A stretch of DNA of 64,000 nt, taken from contig NZ_CP125642.1 in the NCBI RefSeq assembly GCF_030053155.1, positions 495,701-559,700 of the forward strand. The letters run 5' to 3'. Below the pieces are notes generated by a model. That model was not told the DNA's origin. It saw nothing but the letters and a program-made list of their open reading frames with translations, and searched no databases. Shown one piece after another: positions 9,682-19,144 of the stretch. The stretch comes from Rhizobium sp. BT03 (GTDB lineage Bacteria > Pseudomonadota > Alphaproteobacteria > Rhizobiales > Rhizobiaceae). Position 1 is the first letter of the stretch, and every line of letters starts with the position of its first letter. Both the position numbers and the translations under genes were made by a program.

Positions 9682-10374
9682 TCAGTCCGGTTCCCTGAGC
9701 CGGTAGCCGACGCCGGTCTCGGTGGTGATATAGTGCGGCTGGTCGGGAATCTGTTCGACTTTTTGCCGCAGCTGCCTGATGTAGACGCGCAGATACTGCA
9801 CATCGGCCGCCGGCCCCCATACCTGCTTTAGAAGAAACTGGTGGGTCAGCACCTTGCCGGCATGCTGGGCGAGCACCCGCAGGATGTCGTATTCCTTCGG
9901 CGACAGTTTGATGTCCTGGCCGTCGACCTTGACGATGCGCTTGACGAGATCGATCGACAGCCCGCCGGTCTGGAAGATCGCCTTTTCGCCCTGCTGTTGC
10001 AACCGGTGGCGCAGCGCCACGCGGATGCGGGCGCCGAGTTCGTTGACGCCGAAGGGTTTGGTGACGTAATCGTCGGCCCCGCTTTCCAGCGCCGTGACGA
10101 TGCCGGCCTCGTCGGTGCGGCTGGAGAGGATGACGATCGGCACGGAAAGCCCTTCATCGCGCCACGCCTGTAAGAGGTCGTGGCCCGATATGTCGGGCAG
10201 GCCGAGGTCGAGCACGATGAGGTCGGGGAGGCTGTCGGTCACCGACTGACGGGCGCCGGCGGCATTTGCCGCCTCCTGCACCTCGTAACCCTGCGCGGTC
10301 AGGCCGACGCGGAGCAGCTTGCGGATCGGCGGTTCGTCGTCGACGACGAGAATTTTGACGGCTGAACCGGTCAT
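9682..10374 (-). CDS. kdpE: KDP operon response regulator
   Basis: OmpR/PhoB-family response regulator, 230 aa. The receiver domain has the acidic pocket (VVDDEPP), phospho-acceptor Asp in DLIVLDLGLPD, and the conserved Lys in YVTKPF. The winged-helix C-terminal domain follows (LSPKEYDILRVLAQHAGKVL). It activates kdpFABC when potassium is limiting. Its ATG overlaps the kdpD stop by 4 bases (ATGA), so translation is coupled. Confidence 0.95.
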   Translation of the reverse strand: MTGSAVKILVVDDEPPIRKLLRVGLTAQGYEVQEAANAAGARQSVTDSLPDLIVLDLGLPDISGHDLLQAWRDEGLSVPIVILSSRTDEAGIVTALESGADDYVTKPFGVNELGARIRVALRHRLQQQGEKAIFQTGGLSIDLVKRIVKVDGQDIKLSPKEYDILRVLAQHAGKVLTHQFLLKQVWGPAADVQYLRVYIRQLRQKVEQIPDQPHYITTETGVGYRLREPD

Positions 10375-13079
10375 TTGAGTTCATCCAGTTTTGGAATGTC
10401 GGTGGGTTTCGGCAGGCGGATGGTAAAGACGGCGCCCGAACGGCCGGCCCGGTTGCCGGCGGCGATCGTGCCGCCCATCGCCTCGATGAAGCCGCGGCAG
10501 ATGGAAAGGCCGAGGCCGGTGCCGGCGCGCACCTGATCGCCCTTGCGCACTCGGTAGAAGGTGTCGAAGACACGGGTGAGATCGGCCGGCGGGATGCCCG
10601 GGCCCTCGTCCAAGACCTGCAGGACGACGTTGTCGGCATCGGCCCAGCCGCCGATATGGATCACCGAGCCCTCGGGCGCATATTTCGCAGCATTGTCGAG
10701 CAGGTTGAAGATAACCTGCTCGAACAGCACAGGATCGACGCGCACCATCGGCAGGTCGGCGGGAATGCTCATCTCGGTTCGGTGCCGTTCGAGGATCTTT
10801 GCGGCACGGCGCAGCGCGCTGCCGGCGATATCGCCGGCATAATGCAGTGCAGCGTTCGGCTCCATCGCGCCGGATTCGATCTTGGTCATGTCGAGCAGGT
10901 TGACGATGAAGCGGTTGAGCCGCTCGGATTCGTCAACGACGGTGGAAAGCAGGTCGCTGCGATCTTCCTCGGGCATCGAGGCGAAATAGTCGCGCAGCGT
11001 GCCGGCGGCGCCGAGGATGGCGGCAAGCGGTGTTTTCAGGTCGTGCGAGATCGAGGTCAGCAAGGCCGAGCGCAGCCGGTCGGCTTCGGCCGCAAGCCTT
11101 GCCCGGTCGACATCGGCGACGAGCTGGACACGTTCGATGGCAAGGGCCGCCTGGTCGGCCAGCGCGTCGAGCAGCCGCTGCTGCTCCGGCGTCAGCAGCG
11201 GTCCGTCGCGGCGGTCGCTGTCGAGGCCGATGACGCCGACGGCGGTGCGCCCGGTTCTGAGCGGCACGTAGAGGCGCTTGGCGCCGGGCAAAGTATCGGC
11301 GCCGCGGCCGGCGGCGTGATTGTGCTCCCAGGCCCAGCGGGCGGCGGCGATATCGGCGTCGTCGAGCGTGTCGTCAGGCGGATAACCGGCCTTGACGGCG
11401 ATGCTGCCTTCCTCGGGCAGCAGCAGCACGACGCGGACCTTCAGCATCGAGGCGAGCTGGAAGGCGGTCGCCCAGAGCACGTCGTCGAGCGTGCCGGTGC
11501 CGGCGAGTTTCTTGGAGAAGAGATAGAGATCCTCGGTCGTGCGCGCCCGCTGCCGGGCGGCCGCGGCCTGGCGCTGCACGGTCGCGGTCAGGTTGCTGGC
11601 GATGATGGCGACGCCGAGGAAGAAGAACAGCGCAAGCACGCTTTCCGGATCGCTGATCGTCAGCGTATAGCGCGGCGGCAGGAAGAAGAAGTTGAAGGAC
11701 AGCGCGCCGAGGATGCAGCTGTAAAGCGCCGGCCGCAGCCCATGCAGGACGGCGGAGGTCAGCACTGCCATCAGGAAGACCAGAGCCAGGTTGCGCACGT
11801 CGAGCACCTGATCGAGCACGACGCTGACGGCGAGCGCGATGGCGACATAGACGGTCGCCAGCAGATAGGCGCGGAAATCCAGTGGCGGCGCGGTGGCGGC
11901 CGCCTTGACGCCGCGCGCGGTGGTGCCGTCCTTCTCGGTGCCCGAGATGACATGGACGCTGATCTCGCCGGTCTTGCGGATCAGTTCGTCGGTGATCGAC
12001 CGGCTCCACCAGTCGCGCCAGCTCGGCTTCTTCGGGGCGCCGATGACGATATGGGTGACGTTGTTGGCGCTGGCGTGGCGGACGAGTTCTTCGGCCACCT
12101 CGCGGCCGGGAAGGGTGATCGCTTCGCCGCCGAGCTGTTCGGCAAGCCGCAGCGTGGCGGCGACGGTATCGCGTTCGGCTTCGGAGAGATTGATCGAGCG
12201 GTTGGTCTCGATATAGACGGCCGCCCATGGCGCGCGCAGCCGCGAGGCCATGCGGGCGGCATAACGCACCAGCGAGGCCGAGCGCGGATGATGGTCGACC
12301 GAGACGAGGACACGTTCGCCTGCTGCCCAGGGGCCCGAAATGGCGTGAGCCTGCATATGGGTCAGCAACTGGTCGTCGACGCGCTGGGCGGTCTTGCGCA
12401 GCGCCAGTTCACGAAGCGCCGTCAGATTGCCCGGCGTGAAATAATTGGTCAGTGCTCGCTCGGCGGTGCGCGGCATGTAGACCTTGCCGTCATGCAGGCG
12501 CTTGATCAGATCATCCGGCGTCAGATCGATGATCTCGACGTCGTCGGCCAGGTCGATAATCGAATCCGGCACCGTCTCGCGCACACGGATGCGGGTGATC
12601 TGCGAGACGACGTCGTTCAGGCTCTCGACATGCTGGATATTCAGCGTCGAATAGACGTCGATGCCGCGGTCGAGCAATTCCTTCACGTCGAGGTAGCGCT
12701 TCGGATGGCGGCTGCCCTCGGCATTGGTATGGGCGAGTTCGTCGACAAGCACGAGATCGGGCCTGCGGGCGAGGATGCCGTCGAGATCCATCTCCTCGAG
12801 CGCCCGGCCCTTATAGTCGATTTCGACGCGGGGGATGATCTCGAAACCGGCGACCAGCGCCTCGGTCTCCTTGCGGCCATGGGTCTCGACGACGCCGATG
12901 ACGACATCGAGACCATCGGCGATCTTGGCGCGGCCGGAGATCAGCATTTCATAGGTCTTGCCGACACCCGGGGCGGCCCCCAGAAAGATCTTCAGACGGC
13001 CGCGCGTTTCCGCCCGGGCTTTTTCGAGAAGCGCATCGGGCGATGGCCTGCCGGCCTGGTCGCGATTGTCGTCTGGCAT
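10371..13079 (-). CDS. kdpD: Osmosensitive potassium channel histidine kinase
   Basis: Membrane sensor kinase, 902 aa. In order: N-terminal KdpD domain with a Walker-A-like loop (FLGAAPGVGKTYEM) and LVDELAHTNAEGSRH; a universal-stress-protein-like domain (about 250-370); four clustered membrane helices (about 400-500); a GAF-like region; HisKA with the phospho-His in SISHDLKTPLAAI; and the HATPase domain with N, G1 and G2 boxes (NLLDNAAKYAPEG, VLDEGPGIPP, GTGLGLSI). The start at 13079 gives MPDDNRD; upstream sequence is repeat DNA, not coding. It follows kdpC after a 262-base gap that contains a RIME element, so it may have separate expression. Confidence 0.95.
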   Translation of the reverse strand: MPDDNRDQAGRPSPDALLEKARAETRGRLKIFLGAAPGVGKTYEMLISGRAKIADGLDVVIGVVETHGRKETEALVAGFEIIPRVEIDYKGRALEEMDLDGILARRPDLVLVDELAHTNAEGSRHPKRYLDVKELLDRGIDVYSTLNIQHVESLNDVVSQITRIRVRETVPDSIIDLADDVEIIDLTPDDLIKRLHDGKVYMPRTAERALTNYFTPGNLTALRELALRKTAQRVDDQLLTHMQAHAISGPWAAGERVLVSVDHHPRSASLVRYAARMASRLRAPWAAVYIETNRSINLSEAERDTVAATLRLAEQLGGEAITLPGREVAEELVRHASANNVTHIVIGAPKKPSWRDWWSRSITDELIRKTGEISVHVISGTEKDGTTARGVKAAATAPPLDFRAYLLATVYVAIALAVSVVLDQVLDVRNLALVFLMAVLTSAVLHGLRPALYSCILGALSFNFFFLPPRYTLTISDPESVLALFFFLGVAIIASNLTATVQRQAAAARQRARTTEDLYLFSKKLAGTGTLDDVLWATAFQLASMLKVRVVLLLPEEGSIAVKAGYPPDDTLDDADIAAARWAWEHNHAAGRGADTLPGAKRLYVPLRTGRTAVGVIGLDSDRRDGPLLTPEQQRLLDALADQAALAIERVQLVADVDRARLAAEADRLRSALLTSISHDLKTPLAAILGAAGTLRDYFASMPEEDRSDLLSTVVDESERLNRFIVNLLDMTKIESGAMEPNAALHYAGDIAGSALRRAAKILERHRTEMSIPADLPMVRVDPVLFEQVIFNLLDNAAKYAPEGSVIHIGGWADADNVVLQVLDEGPGIPPADLTRVFDTFYRVRKGDQVRAGTGLGLSICRGFIEAMGGTIAAGNRAGRSGAVFTIRLPKPTDIPKLDELK

Positions 13080-13126
13080 GCGTTTGGTCTTTCTGCAGAT
13101 GCCTTTACTTGAGATCGGTGAGACCA

Positions 13127-13266
13127 GCCCCTCATCCGGCTGCCGCCACCTTCTCCCCGCTTGCGGGGCGAAGGGGACATGCCGCGACGTCTCCGTCCCT
13201 CGCCGAGCTCTCACTTGGCACGTCCCCTCTCCCCGTCAGAACGGGGAGAGGGTTAGGGTGAGGGGC
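13127..13266. repeat. RIME-type intergenic palindromic element, copy 1
   Basis: A 140-base mosaic palindrome between kdpC and kdpD. It is bounded by GCCCCTCA (13127) and TGAGGGGC (ending 13266) and contains two hairpins. The right one is a perfect 12-bp stem CCCTCTCCCCGT / ACGGGGAGAGGG around CAGA (13225-13252); the left one has one mismatch. A second copy lies in inverted orientation at 44149-44290. The architecture matches the Rhizobium-specific intergenic mosaic elements (RIME) known from R. leguminosarum and relatives. Confidence 0.85.
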
Positions 13267-13341
13267 AGCCGCTAGCGCCAGCCGACATCAGTGAGTCAAA
13301 CCCGAGGATGAACGGAGATTGGGGTTTCTTGCTCGCCAAAC

Positions 13342-13911
13342 TCACTCAGTCATAGAAGCATCAAGCCTCTGGTTCAACGCCAGAACATTGACGGCCGGTT
13401 CGCCGAGAAGGCCTAGCTCACGGGCCTGGACGGCGCCGTCGACCAGCGCCTTGACCTTGGCTTCGTCCATGTTGCGCGCCTTGGCGACACGGGCCACCTG
13501 GAAGTAGGCGGCTTCGGGCGAGATATCCGGGTCGAGGCCGCTGCCCGAGGCGGTGACGAGGTCGGCCGGCACATCAGCAGTCGGGTTCGTCGCCTTGGCT
13601 GCCTCGTAGTCGCCCTTGACGCGGTCGATCAGTTTCTGGCTGGTCGGGCCGAGGTTCGAGCCGCTGGAGGCGGCGGCATTGTAGCCGTCGCCGGCAGCGG
13701 AGGGACGGCCGTGGAAATACTTGTCTGACGTGAAGGCCTGGCCGATCAGCGTCGAGCCGATCACCTGGCCGTTCTTCTCGATGAGGCTGCCGTTCGCCTG
13801 GGTGGGAAAAAGGGCCTGGGCGGCCCCGGTCATGGCGAGCGGGTAGAGAAGGCCGGTGATGGCGGTGGTGGCGACGATCATGACGACGGCCGGGCGAAGT
13901 TCTTTCAACAT
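13342..13911 (-). CDS. kdpC: Potassium-transporting ATPase subunit C
   Basis: A 189-aa subunit with a single N-terminal membrane helix ([18 protein letters not shown]) and a large periplasmic domain. Family motifs are [46 protein letters not shown] and the C-terminal [11 protein letters not shown]. KdpC stabilises the KdpFABC complex and assists ATP binding. It starts 16 bases after the kdpB stop. Confidence 0.96.
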   Translation of the reverse strand: MLKELRPAVVMIVATTAITGLLYPLAMTGAAQALFPTQANGSLIEKNGQVIGSTLIGQAFTSDKYFHGRPSAAGDGYNAAASSGSNLGPTSQKLIDRVKGDYEAAKATNPTADVPADLVTASGSGLDPDISPEAAYFQVARVAKARNMDEAKVKALVDGAVQARELGLLGEPAVNVLALNQRLDASMTE

Positions 13912-13927
13912 TGTTCTTACTCCTTGT

Positions 13928-15988
13928 TCAGGCGAGGCCGAGGGCCGCGACGGCCAGATCTATCGCCTTGATGCCGATGAAGGGGACGATGATGCCGCCG
14001 AGACCGTAGATCAGCAGGTTGCGCGACAGAAGCGCGCCGGCGCCGATCGGGCGGTAGCGCACACCCTTCAAGGACAGCGGGATCAGCGCGACGATGATCA
14101 GCGCGTTGAAGATGATCGCCGAGAGGATGGCGCTCTGCGGCGTCGAAAGCCCCATGACGTTGAGCACGCCGAGCTGCGGGTAGAAGGTGAGGAACATCGC
14201 CGGGATGATGGCGAAATATTTGGCGATGTCGTTGGCGATCGAGAACGTCGTCAGCGCGCCGCGCGTCATCAAAAGCTGCTTGCCGATCTCGACGATCTCG
14301 ATGAGCTTGGTCGGGTCGCTATCGAGATCGACCATGTTGCCGGCTTCGCGGGCGGCGACCGTGCCGGTGTTCATGGCGACGCCGACATCGGCTTGGGCGA
14401 GAGCCGGCGCATCGTTGGTGCCGTCGCCGCACATGGCGACCAGCTTGCCCTTGGCCTGCTCCTCGCGCATCAGCGCCAGTTTCATCTCCGGCGTCGCCTG
14501 GGCGAGGAAATCGTCGACGCCGGCCTCAGCGGCGATGGCGGCTGCCGTCAGCGGGTTGTCGCCGGTGATCATCACGGTGCGGATGCCCATGCGGCGGAGC
14601 TCCGTGAAGCGTTCGCGGATGCCGCCCTTGACGATGTCCTTCAGCTGGATAATGCCGAGCAGCCTGCCGTCACGGGCGACGGCCAGCGGTGTGCCGCCCG
14701 ATTTGGCGACCTCGTCGGCGATCGACTGCAGTTCGCGCACGACCTCGCTGCCGTTCTTCGAAGGCGTGTCGCCATTGACATAGGTCAGCACGGCATCGAC
14801 CGCGCCCTTGCGGATCGCGGCGCCTTCGAGATCGACGCCGCTCATGCGGCTCTGGGCGGTGAAGGGCACGAAGGTCGCCTTGAGGCTCGCCATGTCACGG
14901 CCGCGGATCGCATATTTCTCCTTGGCGAGCACGACGATGGAGCGTCCCTCAGGCGTTTCGTCGGCCAGCGAGGCGAGCTGGGCGGCATCGGCGAGATCCT
15001 GTTCGGAGATGCCGCGCACCGGGCGGAAGCTCGTCGCCTGGCGGTTCCCGAGCGTGATCGTGCCGGTCTTGTCGAGCAGCAGCGTGTCGACGTCGCCGGC
15101 GGCTTCGACCGCGCGGCCGGACATGGCGAGCACGTTGAAGCGGACGAGACGGTCCATGCCGGCAATGCCGATCGCCGACAGCAGCGCGCCGATGGTCGTC
15201 GGGATCAGGGTGACGAAGAGGGCGACGAGCACGATGATCGGGATCGAGCCGCCGGCATAGATGGCGAAACTCGGGATCGTCGCCGTGGCGAGGACGAAGA
15301 TCAGCGTCATGCCGGCAAGCAGGATGTTGAGCGCGATCTCGTTCGGCGTCTTCTGGCGCTCCGCCCCTTCGACCAGCGCGATCATCCGGTCGATGAAGGT
15401 CGAGCCGGCCGCCGCTGTGATGCGCACGCGGATCCAGTCGGACAGCACCTGGGTGCCGCCGGTGACCGCCGAGCGGTCGCCGCCGGATTCCCGGATGACC
15501 GGGGCGGATTCGCCGGTGATCGCCGCTTCGTTGACGGAGGCTACCCCTTCGACGACTTCGCCGTCCGAGGGGATGATGTCGCCGGCTTCGACGAGCACGA
15601 GGTCGCCGACCTTGAGGCTGGTGCCCGGCACCATGCGGTAGTCGCTGCCGTTGTTGCCGGTCAAGAGCTTGGCCTGGGTTTCGGTGCGCGCCTTGCGCAG
15701 CGAGTCCGCCTGCGCCTTGCCGCGGCCTTCGGCGACAGCTTCGGCGAAATTGGCAAAGAGCACGGTGAACCAGAGCCAGAGATTGATCTGGAAGGAGAAG
15801 CCGAGATTGCCGTTGCCGGCGACGAGATCACGCAGGAAGAGCACGGTGGTCAGCACCGAGACCGTGGCGACGACGAACATAACAGGATTTCTGGCAAGCG
15901 CCCGCGGGTCGAGTTTTTTGAAGGCGGCGCCCACGGCCGGAATGAGGATGCGAGAATCCATGATGCTCGCGGATTTTGCCTGGCTCAT
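13928..15988 (-). CDS. kdpB: Potassium-transporting ATPase subunit B (P-type ATPase)
   Basis: Catalytic P-type ATPase subunit, 686 aa. It shows the phosphorylated Asp in [13 protein letters not shown], the actuator-domain motif ITGESAPV, the hinge motif [16 protein letters not shown] and [12 protein letters not shown]. Membrane helices flank these domains. It hydrolyses ATP to drive potassium through KdpA, and lies between kdpA and kdpC as in nearly all kdp operons. Confidence 0.97.
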   Translation of the reverse strand: MSQAKSASIMDSRILIPAVGAAFKKLDPRALARNPVMFVVATVSVLTTVLFLRDLVAGNGNLGFSFQINLWLWFTVLFANFAEAVAEGRGKAQADSLRKARTETQAKLLTGNNGSDYRMVPGTSLKVGDLVLVEAGDIIPSDGEVVEGVASVNEAAITGESAPVIRESGGDRSAVTGGTQVLSDWIRVRITAAAGSTFIDRMIALVEGAERQKTPNEIALNILLAGMTLIFVLATATIPSFAIYAGGSIPIIVLVALFVTLIPTTIGALLSAIGIAGMDRLVRFNVLAMSGRAVEAAGDVDTLLLDKTGTITLGNRQATSFRPVRGISEQDLADAAQLASLADETPEGRSIVVLAKEKYAIRGRDMASLKATFVPFTAQSRMSGVDLEGAAIRKGAVDAVLTYVNGDTPSKNGSEVVRELQSIADEVAKSGGTPLAVARDGRLLGIIQLKDIVKGGIRERFTELRRMGIRTVMITGDNPLTAAAIAAEAGVDDFLAQATPEMKLALMREEQAKGKLVAMCGDGTNDAPALAQADVGVAMNTGTVAAREAGNMVDLDSDPTKLIEIVEIGKQLLMTRGALTTFSIANDIAKYFAIIPAMFLTFYPQLGVLNVMGLSTPQSAILSAIIFNALIIVALIPLSLKGVRYRPIGAGALLSRNLLIYGLGGIIVPFIGIKAIDLAVAALGLA

Positions 15989-16051
15989 AAGAGACTCCAG
16001 CTTGGAAAGAGGATGGCGAAGGACCCCGGCGATGCAGGGGCGGGCATCGCC

Positions 16052-17755
16052 TCAAAAGGTTTGTCCGGCAATCGCGACCAGGTGCTCGACGATGGGGCCT
16101 AACGCCAGCGCCGGGAAGAAGGTCAGGCCGCCGACGATCAGGATGGTGCCGACGAGCAGGCCGACGAAGAGCGGGCCGTCGGTGGGGAAGGTGCCTGCCG
16201 AGGCCGGGACCGTCTTCTTGGCGATCAGCGAGCCGGCGATGGCAAGTGCCGGGATGATGACCAGGAAGCGGCCGGCGAGCATGCCGATGGCGAGCGTCAC
16301 GTTGTACCAGGGCGTATTGCCCGTCAGGCCGCCGAAGGCCGAGCCGTTATTGGCCGCAGCTGAGGTATAGGCATAGAGGATTTCGGAGAAGCCGTGCGGG
16401 CCGGCCGTTCCCACCGAAGCGACGGCAGACGGCAGCACCGTGGCGATTGCGGTGAAAACCAGCATGGCGAGCGGCAGGCAGAGGATGGCGAGAACGGCCA
16501 TCTTCATTTCCTTCGCCTCGATTTTCTTGCCGAGATATTCCGGCGTGCGGCCGACCATCAGGCCGGCGACGAAAACGGCGACGATGATGAACAGCAGGAT
16601 GCCGTAAAAGCCGGCGCCGACCCCGCCGACGATGATTTCGCCGAGCTGCATGTTGATCAGCGGAATGAGGCCGCCGAGCGCGGTGAAACTGCCATGCATG
16701 GCATTGACCGCGCCGCAGGAGGCCGCCGTGGTGATGACCGCAAAGAGCGAGGACAGGGCGACGCCGAAGCGGACTTCCTTGCCTTCCATGTTGCCGCCGC
16801 CGAGACCGAAGGCGTGCATCAGCGGGTTGCCGGCCGCTTCAGCCCAATAGGTGATGCCGACACCGACGATGAAGAGAATGCCCATCGTGGCCAAGATCGC
16901 CCAGCCCTGGCGCTGATTGCCGACCATGCGGCCGAAGACGTTGGTCAGCGCCGCGCCGATCGCGAAGATCGAAACCATCTGGATGAGGTTGGAGATCGCA
17001 TCGGGATTTTCGAACGGATGGGCGGAGTTGGCGTTGAAGAAGCCGCCGCCATTGGTGCCGAGCATCTTGATCGCAAGCTGCGAGGCGACGGGGCCGACGG
17101 CGATCGTCTGCTGCGCGCCTTCGAGCGTCGTCGCGTTGACATAGGGGCCGAGCGTCTGCGGTACGCCGAGATAGACGAAGACGATGGTCAGCACGATTGA
17201 GATCGGCAGCAGGATATAGAGCGTGCCGCGGATCATATCGACCCAGAAATTGCCGATCGCCTTGCCCGACGCGCGCGCGAAGGCGCGGATGAAGGCAACC
17301 GCGATCGCCATGCCTGTTGCGGCCGAAAGGAAGTTCTGGACGGTGAAGCCGGCCATCTGGGTCAGATAGGACATGGTGCTTTCACCGCCGTAATTCTGCC
17401 AGTTCGTATTTGTGGGGAAGCTGACGGCGGTGTTGAAGGAAAGCTCGGGAGGAACGGCGGCCATGCCGGCCGGATTATAGGGAAGGACGTCCTGCAGCCG
17501 CATCAGCGCATAAAGGACGAGCACACCCAGCAGATTGAACATCAGCATGGCGAAGGCATAGGAGGTCCAATGCTGCTCTTCGCTTTCGCCGGTGCCGGCG
17601 AGACGATAGAGTCCCCGCTCCAGGGGAACGAGGACCGGCGACAGGAGCGTGCGCTCGCCGTTGTAGACACGCGTCATATAGCCGCCGAGCGGTTTGACGA
17701 GCGCGAGGACGATCCCGCAATAAAGCAGGATCTGAAGCCATCCGTTGAGGGTCAT
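16052..17755 (-). CDS. kdpA: Potassium-transporting ATPase subunit A
   Basis: Potassium-binding channel-like subunit, 567 aa with about ten membrane helices. Selectivity-filter-type repeats are recognisable, for example [28 protein letters not shown] and [11 protein letters not shown]; these correspond to the four pore loops of the superfamily of K+ transporters. The start has a GGAGG-like site just upstream (TTTACCTCC on the plus strand). It follows kdpF after a 66-base gap. Confidence 0.97.
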   Translation of the reverse strand: MTLNGWLQILLYCGIVLALVKPLGGYMTRVYNGERTLLSPVLVPLERGLYRLAGTGESEEQHWTSYAFAMLMFNLLGVLVLYALMRLQDVLPYNPAGMAAVPPELSFNTAVSFPTNTNWQNYGGESTMSYLTQMAGFTVQNFLSAATGMAIAVAFIRAFARASGKAIGNFWVDMIRGTLYILLPISIVLTIVFVYLGVPQTLGPYVNATTLEGAQQTIAVGPVASQLAIKMLGTNGGGFFNANSAHPFENPDAISNLIQMVSIFAIGAALTNVFGRMVGNQRQGWAILATMGILFIVGVGITYWAEAAGNPLMHAFGLGGGNMEGKEVRFGVALSSLFAVITTAASCGAVNAMHGSFTALGGLIPLINMQLGEIIVGGVGAGFYGILLFIIVAVFVAGLMVGRTPEYLGKKIEAKEMKMAVLAILCLPLAMLVFTAIATVLPSAVASVGTAGPHGFSEILYAYTSAAANNGSAFGGLTGNTPWYNVTLAIGMLAGRFLVIIPALAIAGSLIAKKTVPASAGTFPTDGPLFVGLLVGTILIVGGLTFFPALALGPIVEHLVAIAGQTF

Positions 17756-17821
17756 GGAGGTAAACTTTCAATACCCGCTGCTTCTCGGTCGCATGCGCGA
17801 CCTCAGAAGCCTCGGCATTTT

Positions 17822-17911
17822 TTAAAAGCGTTCTGGGCGAAGCAGAGCGTAGGTGAGGTAGACGGTGAGAAACACGGTCACGGCACCGCTCAAGACGTAG
17901 TCGAGGGTCAT
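17822..17911 (-). CDS. kdpF: Potassium-transporting ATPase subunit F, 29 aa
   Basis: Very small membrane peptide that stabilises the KdpABC complex. It starts MTLDYVLSGAV, contains one hydrophobic helix and ends ALLRPERF, the typical KdpF ending. An AGGAGA ribosome-binding site lies just upstream and overlaps the end of the preceding 27-codon gene. Position directly before kdpA supports the call. Confidence 0.88.
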   Translation of the reverse strand: MTLDYVLSGAVTVFLTVYLTYALLRPERF

Positions 17912-17925
17912 CGTCGTTTCTCCTG

Positions 17926-18009
17926 TCAAAGCCTGTCGCAGGCCCTGGTGTAGGCAAAGCACAGCGCGAAAAATAGGATCGCGGTGCCAAGCAGAATGAT
18001 ATCCATCAT
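17926..18009 (-). CDS. Small membrane peptide (27 aa) preceding kdpF
   Basis: Reverse-strand frame beginning ATG ATG at 18009 and ending TGA at 17926. It encodes MMDIILLGTA, a hydrophobic helix (ILFFALCFAY) and a polar end TRACDRL. GGAG lies 9 bases upstream of the first ATG. Its stop codon is part of TGACAGGAG, which supplies the ribosome-binding site of kdpF 14 bases on. From memory, similar 25-30 residue peptides with a Cys-Asp/Glu-Arg-Leu ending precede kdpF or kdpA in other bacteria; I cannot verify this here. It is below usual gene-calling length. A role as an extra Kdp subunit or leader peptide is inference. Confidence 0.65.
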   Translation of the reverse strand: MMDIILLGTAILFFALCFAYTRACDRL

Positions 18010-18147
18010 GATCGTGACTCCTGTTGTTCTTGTTGGAGTCAGACAAGACAAAGGGCGCCGCAGGGCCGCCTTTCATGCTTTCTGGCGTGGAGATGATCGG
18101 TCGATCTCTCGGGCTTCAATATGCAGCCGGAGGCCATAAAGGTTCGA

Positions 18148-18190
18148 GACGGCCGGAGGGCCGTCAATATAAAAATCTTATAAATGCTTT
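18148..18190 (-). promoter_or_regulatory. kdpFp: Putative kdp promoter region with KdpE-like AT-rich box
   Basis: On the minus strand, about 160 bases upstream of the first kdp cistron, there is a T-rich stretch (ATTTATAAGATTTTTATATT, 18166-18185) resembling the E. coli KdpE target, which is also an interrupted T/A tract. It runs into TTGACG (18167-18162), a possible -35 box. A perfect hairpin GACGGCC-GGAG-GGCCGTC (18148-18165) overlaps its downstream side. KdpE binding is inferred from composition and location only. Confidence 0.4.
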
Positions 18191-18212
18191 TCAGCGAGCC
18201 TTTAGTTTTTAC

Positions 18213-18282
18213 GCATGTCGTTGCGGCAAAAGCGCTTCGCGCTTTGCCTGGCAAAACCGCTGCACACTTTTGCGCGACATGC
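18213..18282. repeat. Short rhizobial palindromic repeat after the copC-like gene
   Basis: A 70-base element bounded by GCATGTCG (18213-18220) and CGACATGC (18275-18282). It has an inner hairpin GGCAAAaGCGC-TTC-GCGCTTTGCC and the stretch AAAACCGCTGCACACTTTTG. From memory, this core is repeated many times in Rhizobiales genomes beside stop codons. It touches the TAG stop of the copC-like gene and could serve as its transcript end. Confidence 0.6.
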
Positions 18283-18283
18283 T

Positions 18284-18646
18284 CTAAGGATCGACTCGGA
18301 ACCGGTATTGGCCTTCGGCGCTGCGGCCGTCCATCGAGAGGACGCGCCAGTCGACGGTGTAAAGGCCGGGCGCCATGGCAGGATCAAGTGGAATCTTGAA
18401 GATCGATCCCTCGGGACCGGAGAGAAACGGCTTGCCCGTGGGAAGCGCCGTACCCTGAGCATCCATCAGCACGGCCGTCGAACGGGCAAGATCGACCGGG
18501 CCGGTGAAGGTGAGTTCGAGGTTGGCCGGCGCCAGCCTGACTTCCTGCTCCTGCGGCGGAAGAGAGGCTTGTTCCAGGGCCGCAGACGCCTCACTTGCGG
18601 TGAAGAGAAGGGAGACGAACAGACAGAATGACGCGATCGACTTCAT
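18284..18646 (-). CDS. CopC-like periplasmic copper-binding-domain protein
   Basis: A 120-aa exported protein with a Sec signal peptide (MKSIASFCLFVSLLFTASEASA) and one CopC beta-sandwich domain. Family features are LELTFTGPVDL near the start and PLDPAMAPGLYTVDWRVLSMDGRSAEGQYRFRV split at the typical places near the end. CopC domains bind copper in the periplasm. The His-rich N-terminus of canonical CopC is not obvious here, so metal binding is uncertain. Start at 18646 has AAGGAAG nearby; the frame runs further upstream without a signal peptide. No copD-like gene is adjacent. Confidence 0.8.
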   Translation of the reverse strand: MKSIASFCLFVSLLFTASEASAALEQASLPPQEQEVRLAPANLELTFTGPVDLARSTAVLMDAQGTALPTGKPFLSGPEGSIFKIPLDPAMAPGLYTVDWRVLSMDGRSAEGQYRFRVDP

Positions 18647-18721
18647 GATGGTCTTCCTTATCGTGCCGACCCGCATGTGCCCGGAGCCGTCATGCTTCCG
18701 TGACGCCATGCCGACGCATTA

Positions 18722-18907
18722 TTAATAACGCGGTGGGGGAGGATTTCGATCCCTAGTTTTTGCGATAACGCGCGCCGGCCGCGGCCGGGGACCTTTCGGC
18801 AGCGCGGCGATCAGATCCACAAGCCGCTGCCAGAATTGCCGGATTGACCTTGATATCGTCGGGCCGGAAGACCGATTTCCGCCGGCATTGTCGTGATCGT
18901 TCTTCAT
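18722..18907 (-). CDS. Hypothetical small basic protein (61 aa)
   Basis: Unrecognised 61-residue frame: MKNDHDNAGG, a central amphipathic part (FWQRLVDLIAALPKG), and a Pro/Arg-rich tail. The ribosome-binding site is weak (GAGAG close to the ATG). It fills the otherwise empty space between the copC-like gene and the dehydrogenase. Composition fits local coding DNA but I have no family match. Confidence 0.3.
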   Translation of the reverse strand: MKNDHDNAGGNRSSGPTISRSIRQFWQRLVDLIAALPKGPRPRPARVIAKTRDRNPPPPRY

Positions 18908-19144
18908 CGCTCTCTGCCTGTCCTCATGGCCGGGATCTCGAATGGAAAATGTACTCTCCGATGGCCGCGGCTGGAATCATACGGAGGTCTTGGAAGGCAA
19001 ATCTTTCGGATTATGGAAAATGGGCATTTCATCATATGTTGAGCAAAAGCTTGATCTCAACGATTGAACTGCCGCGCCTTACAGTCTTATAGTCGCTTCA
19101 ACGGCACGCGATGAACCGCGGGGCAATAGGGAAGGAAACCGATC

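Noticed and set aside
10656..13112. 818-codon open frame opposite kdpD
   Set aside because: It is an antisense frame caused by high-GC third-position bias. KdpD on the other strand has all family domains; the antisense product is Arg/Gly/His-rich and has no recognisable motif.
13080..13214. 45-residue N-terminal extension of KdpD
   Set aside because: The extension translates the RIME element; KdpD family proteins begin near the ATG at 13079.
13856..16102. 748-codon open frame opposite kdpB and the start of kdpC
   Set aside because: Antisense shadow with repetitive Asp/Arg/His composition; kdpB is unambiguous.
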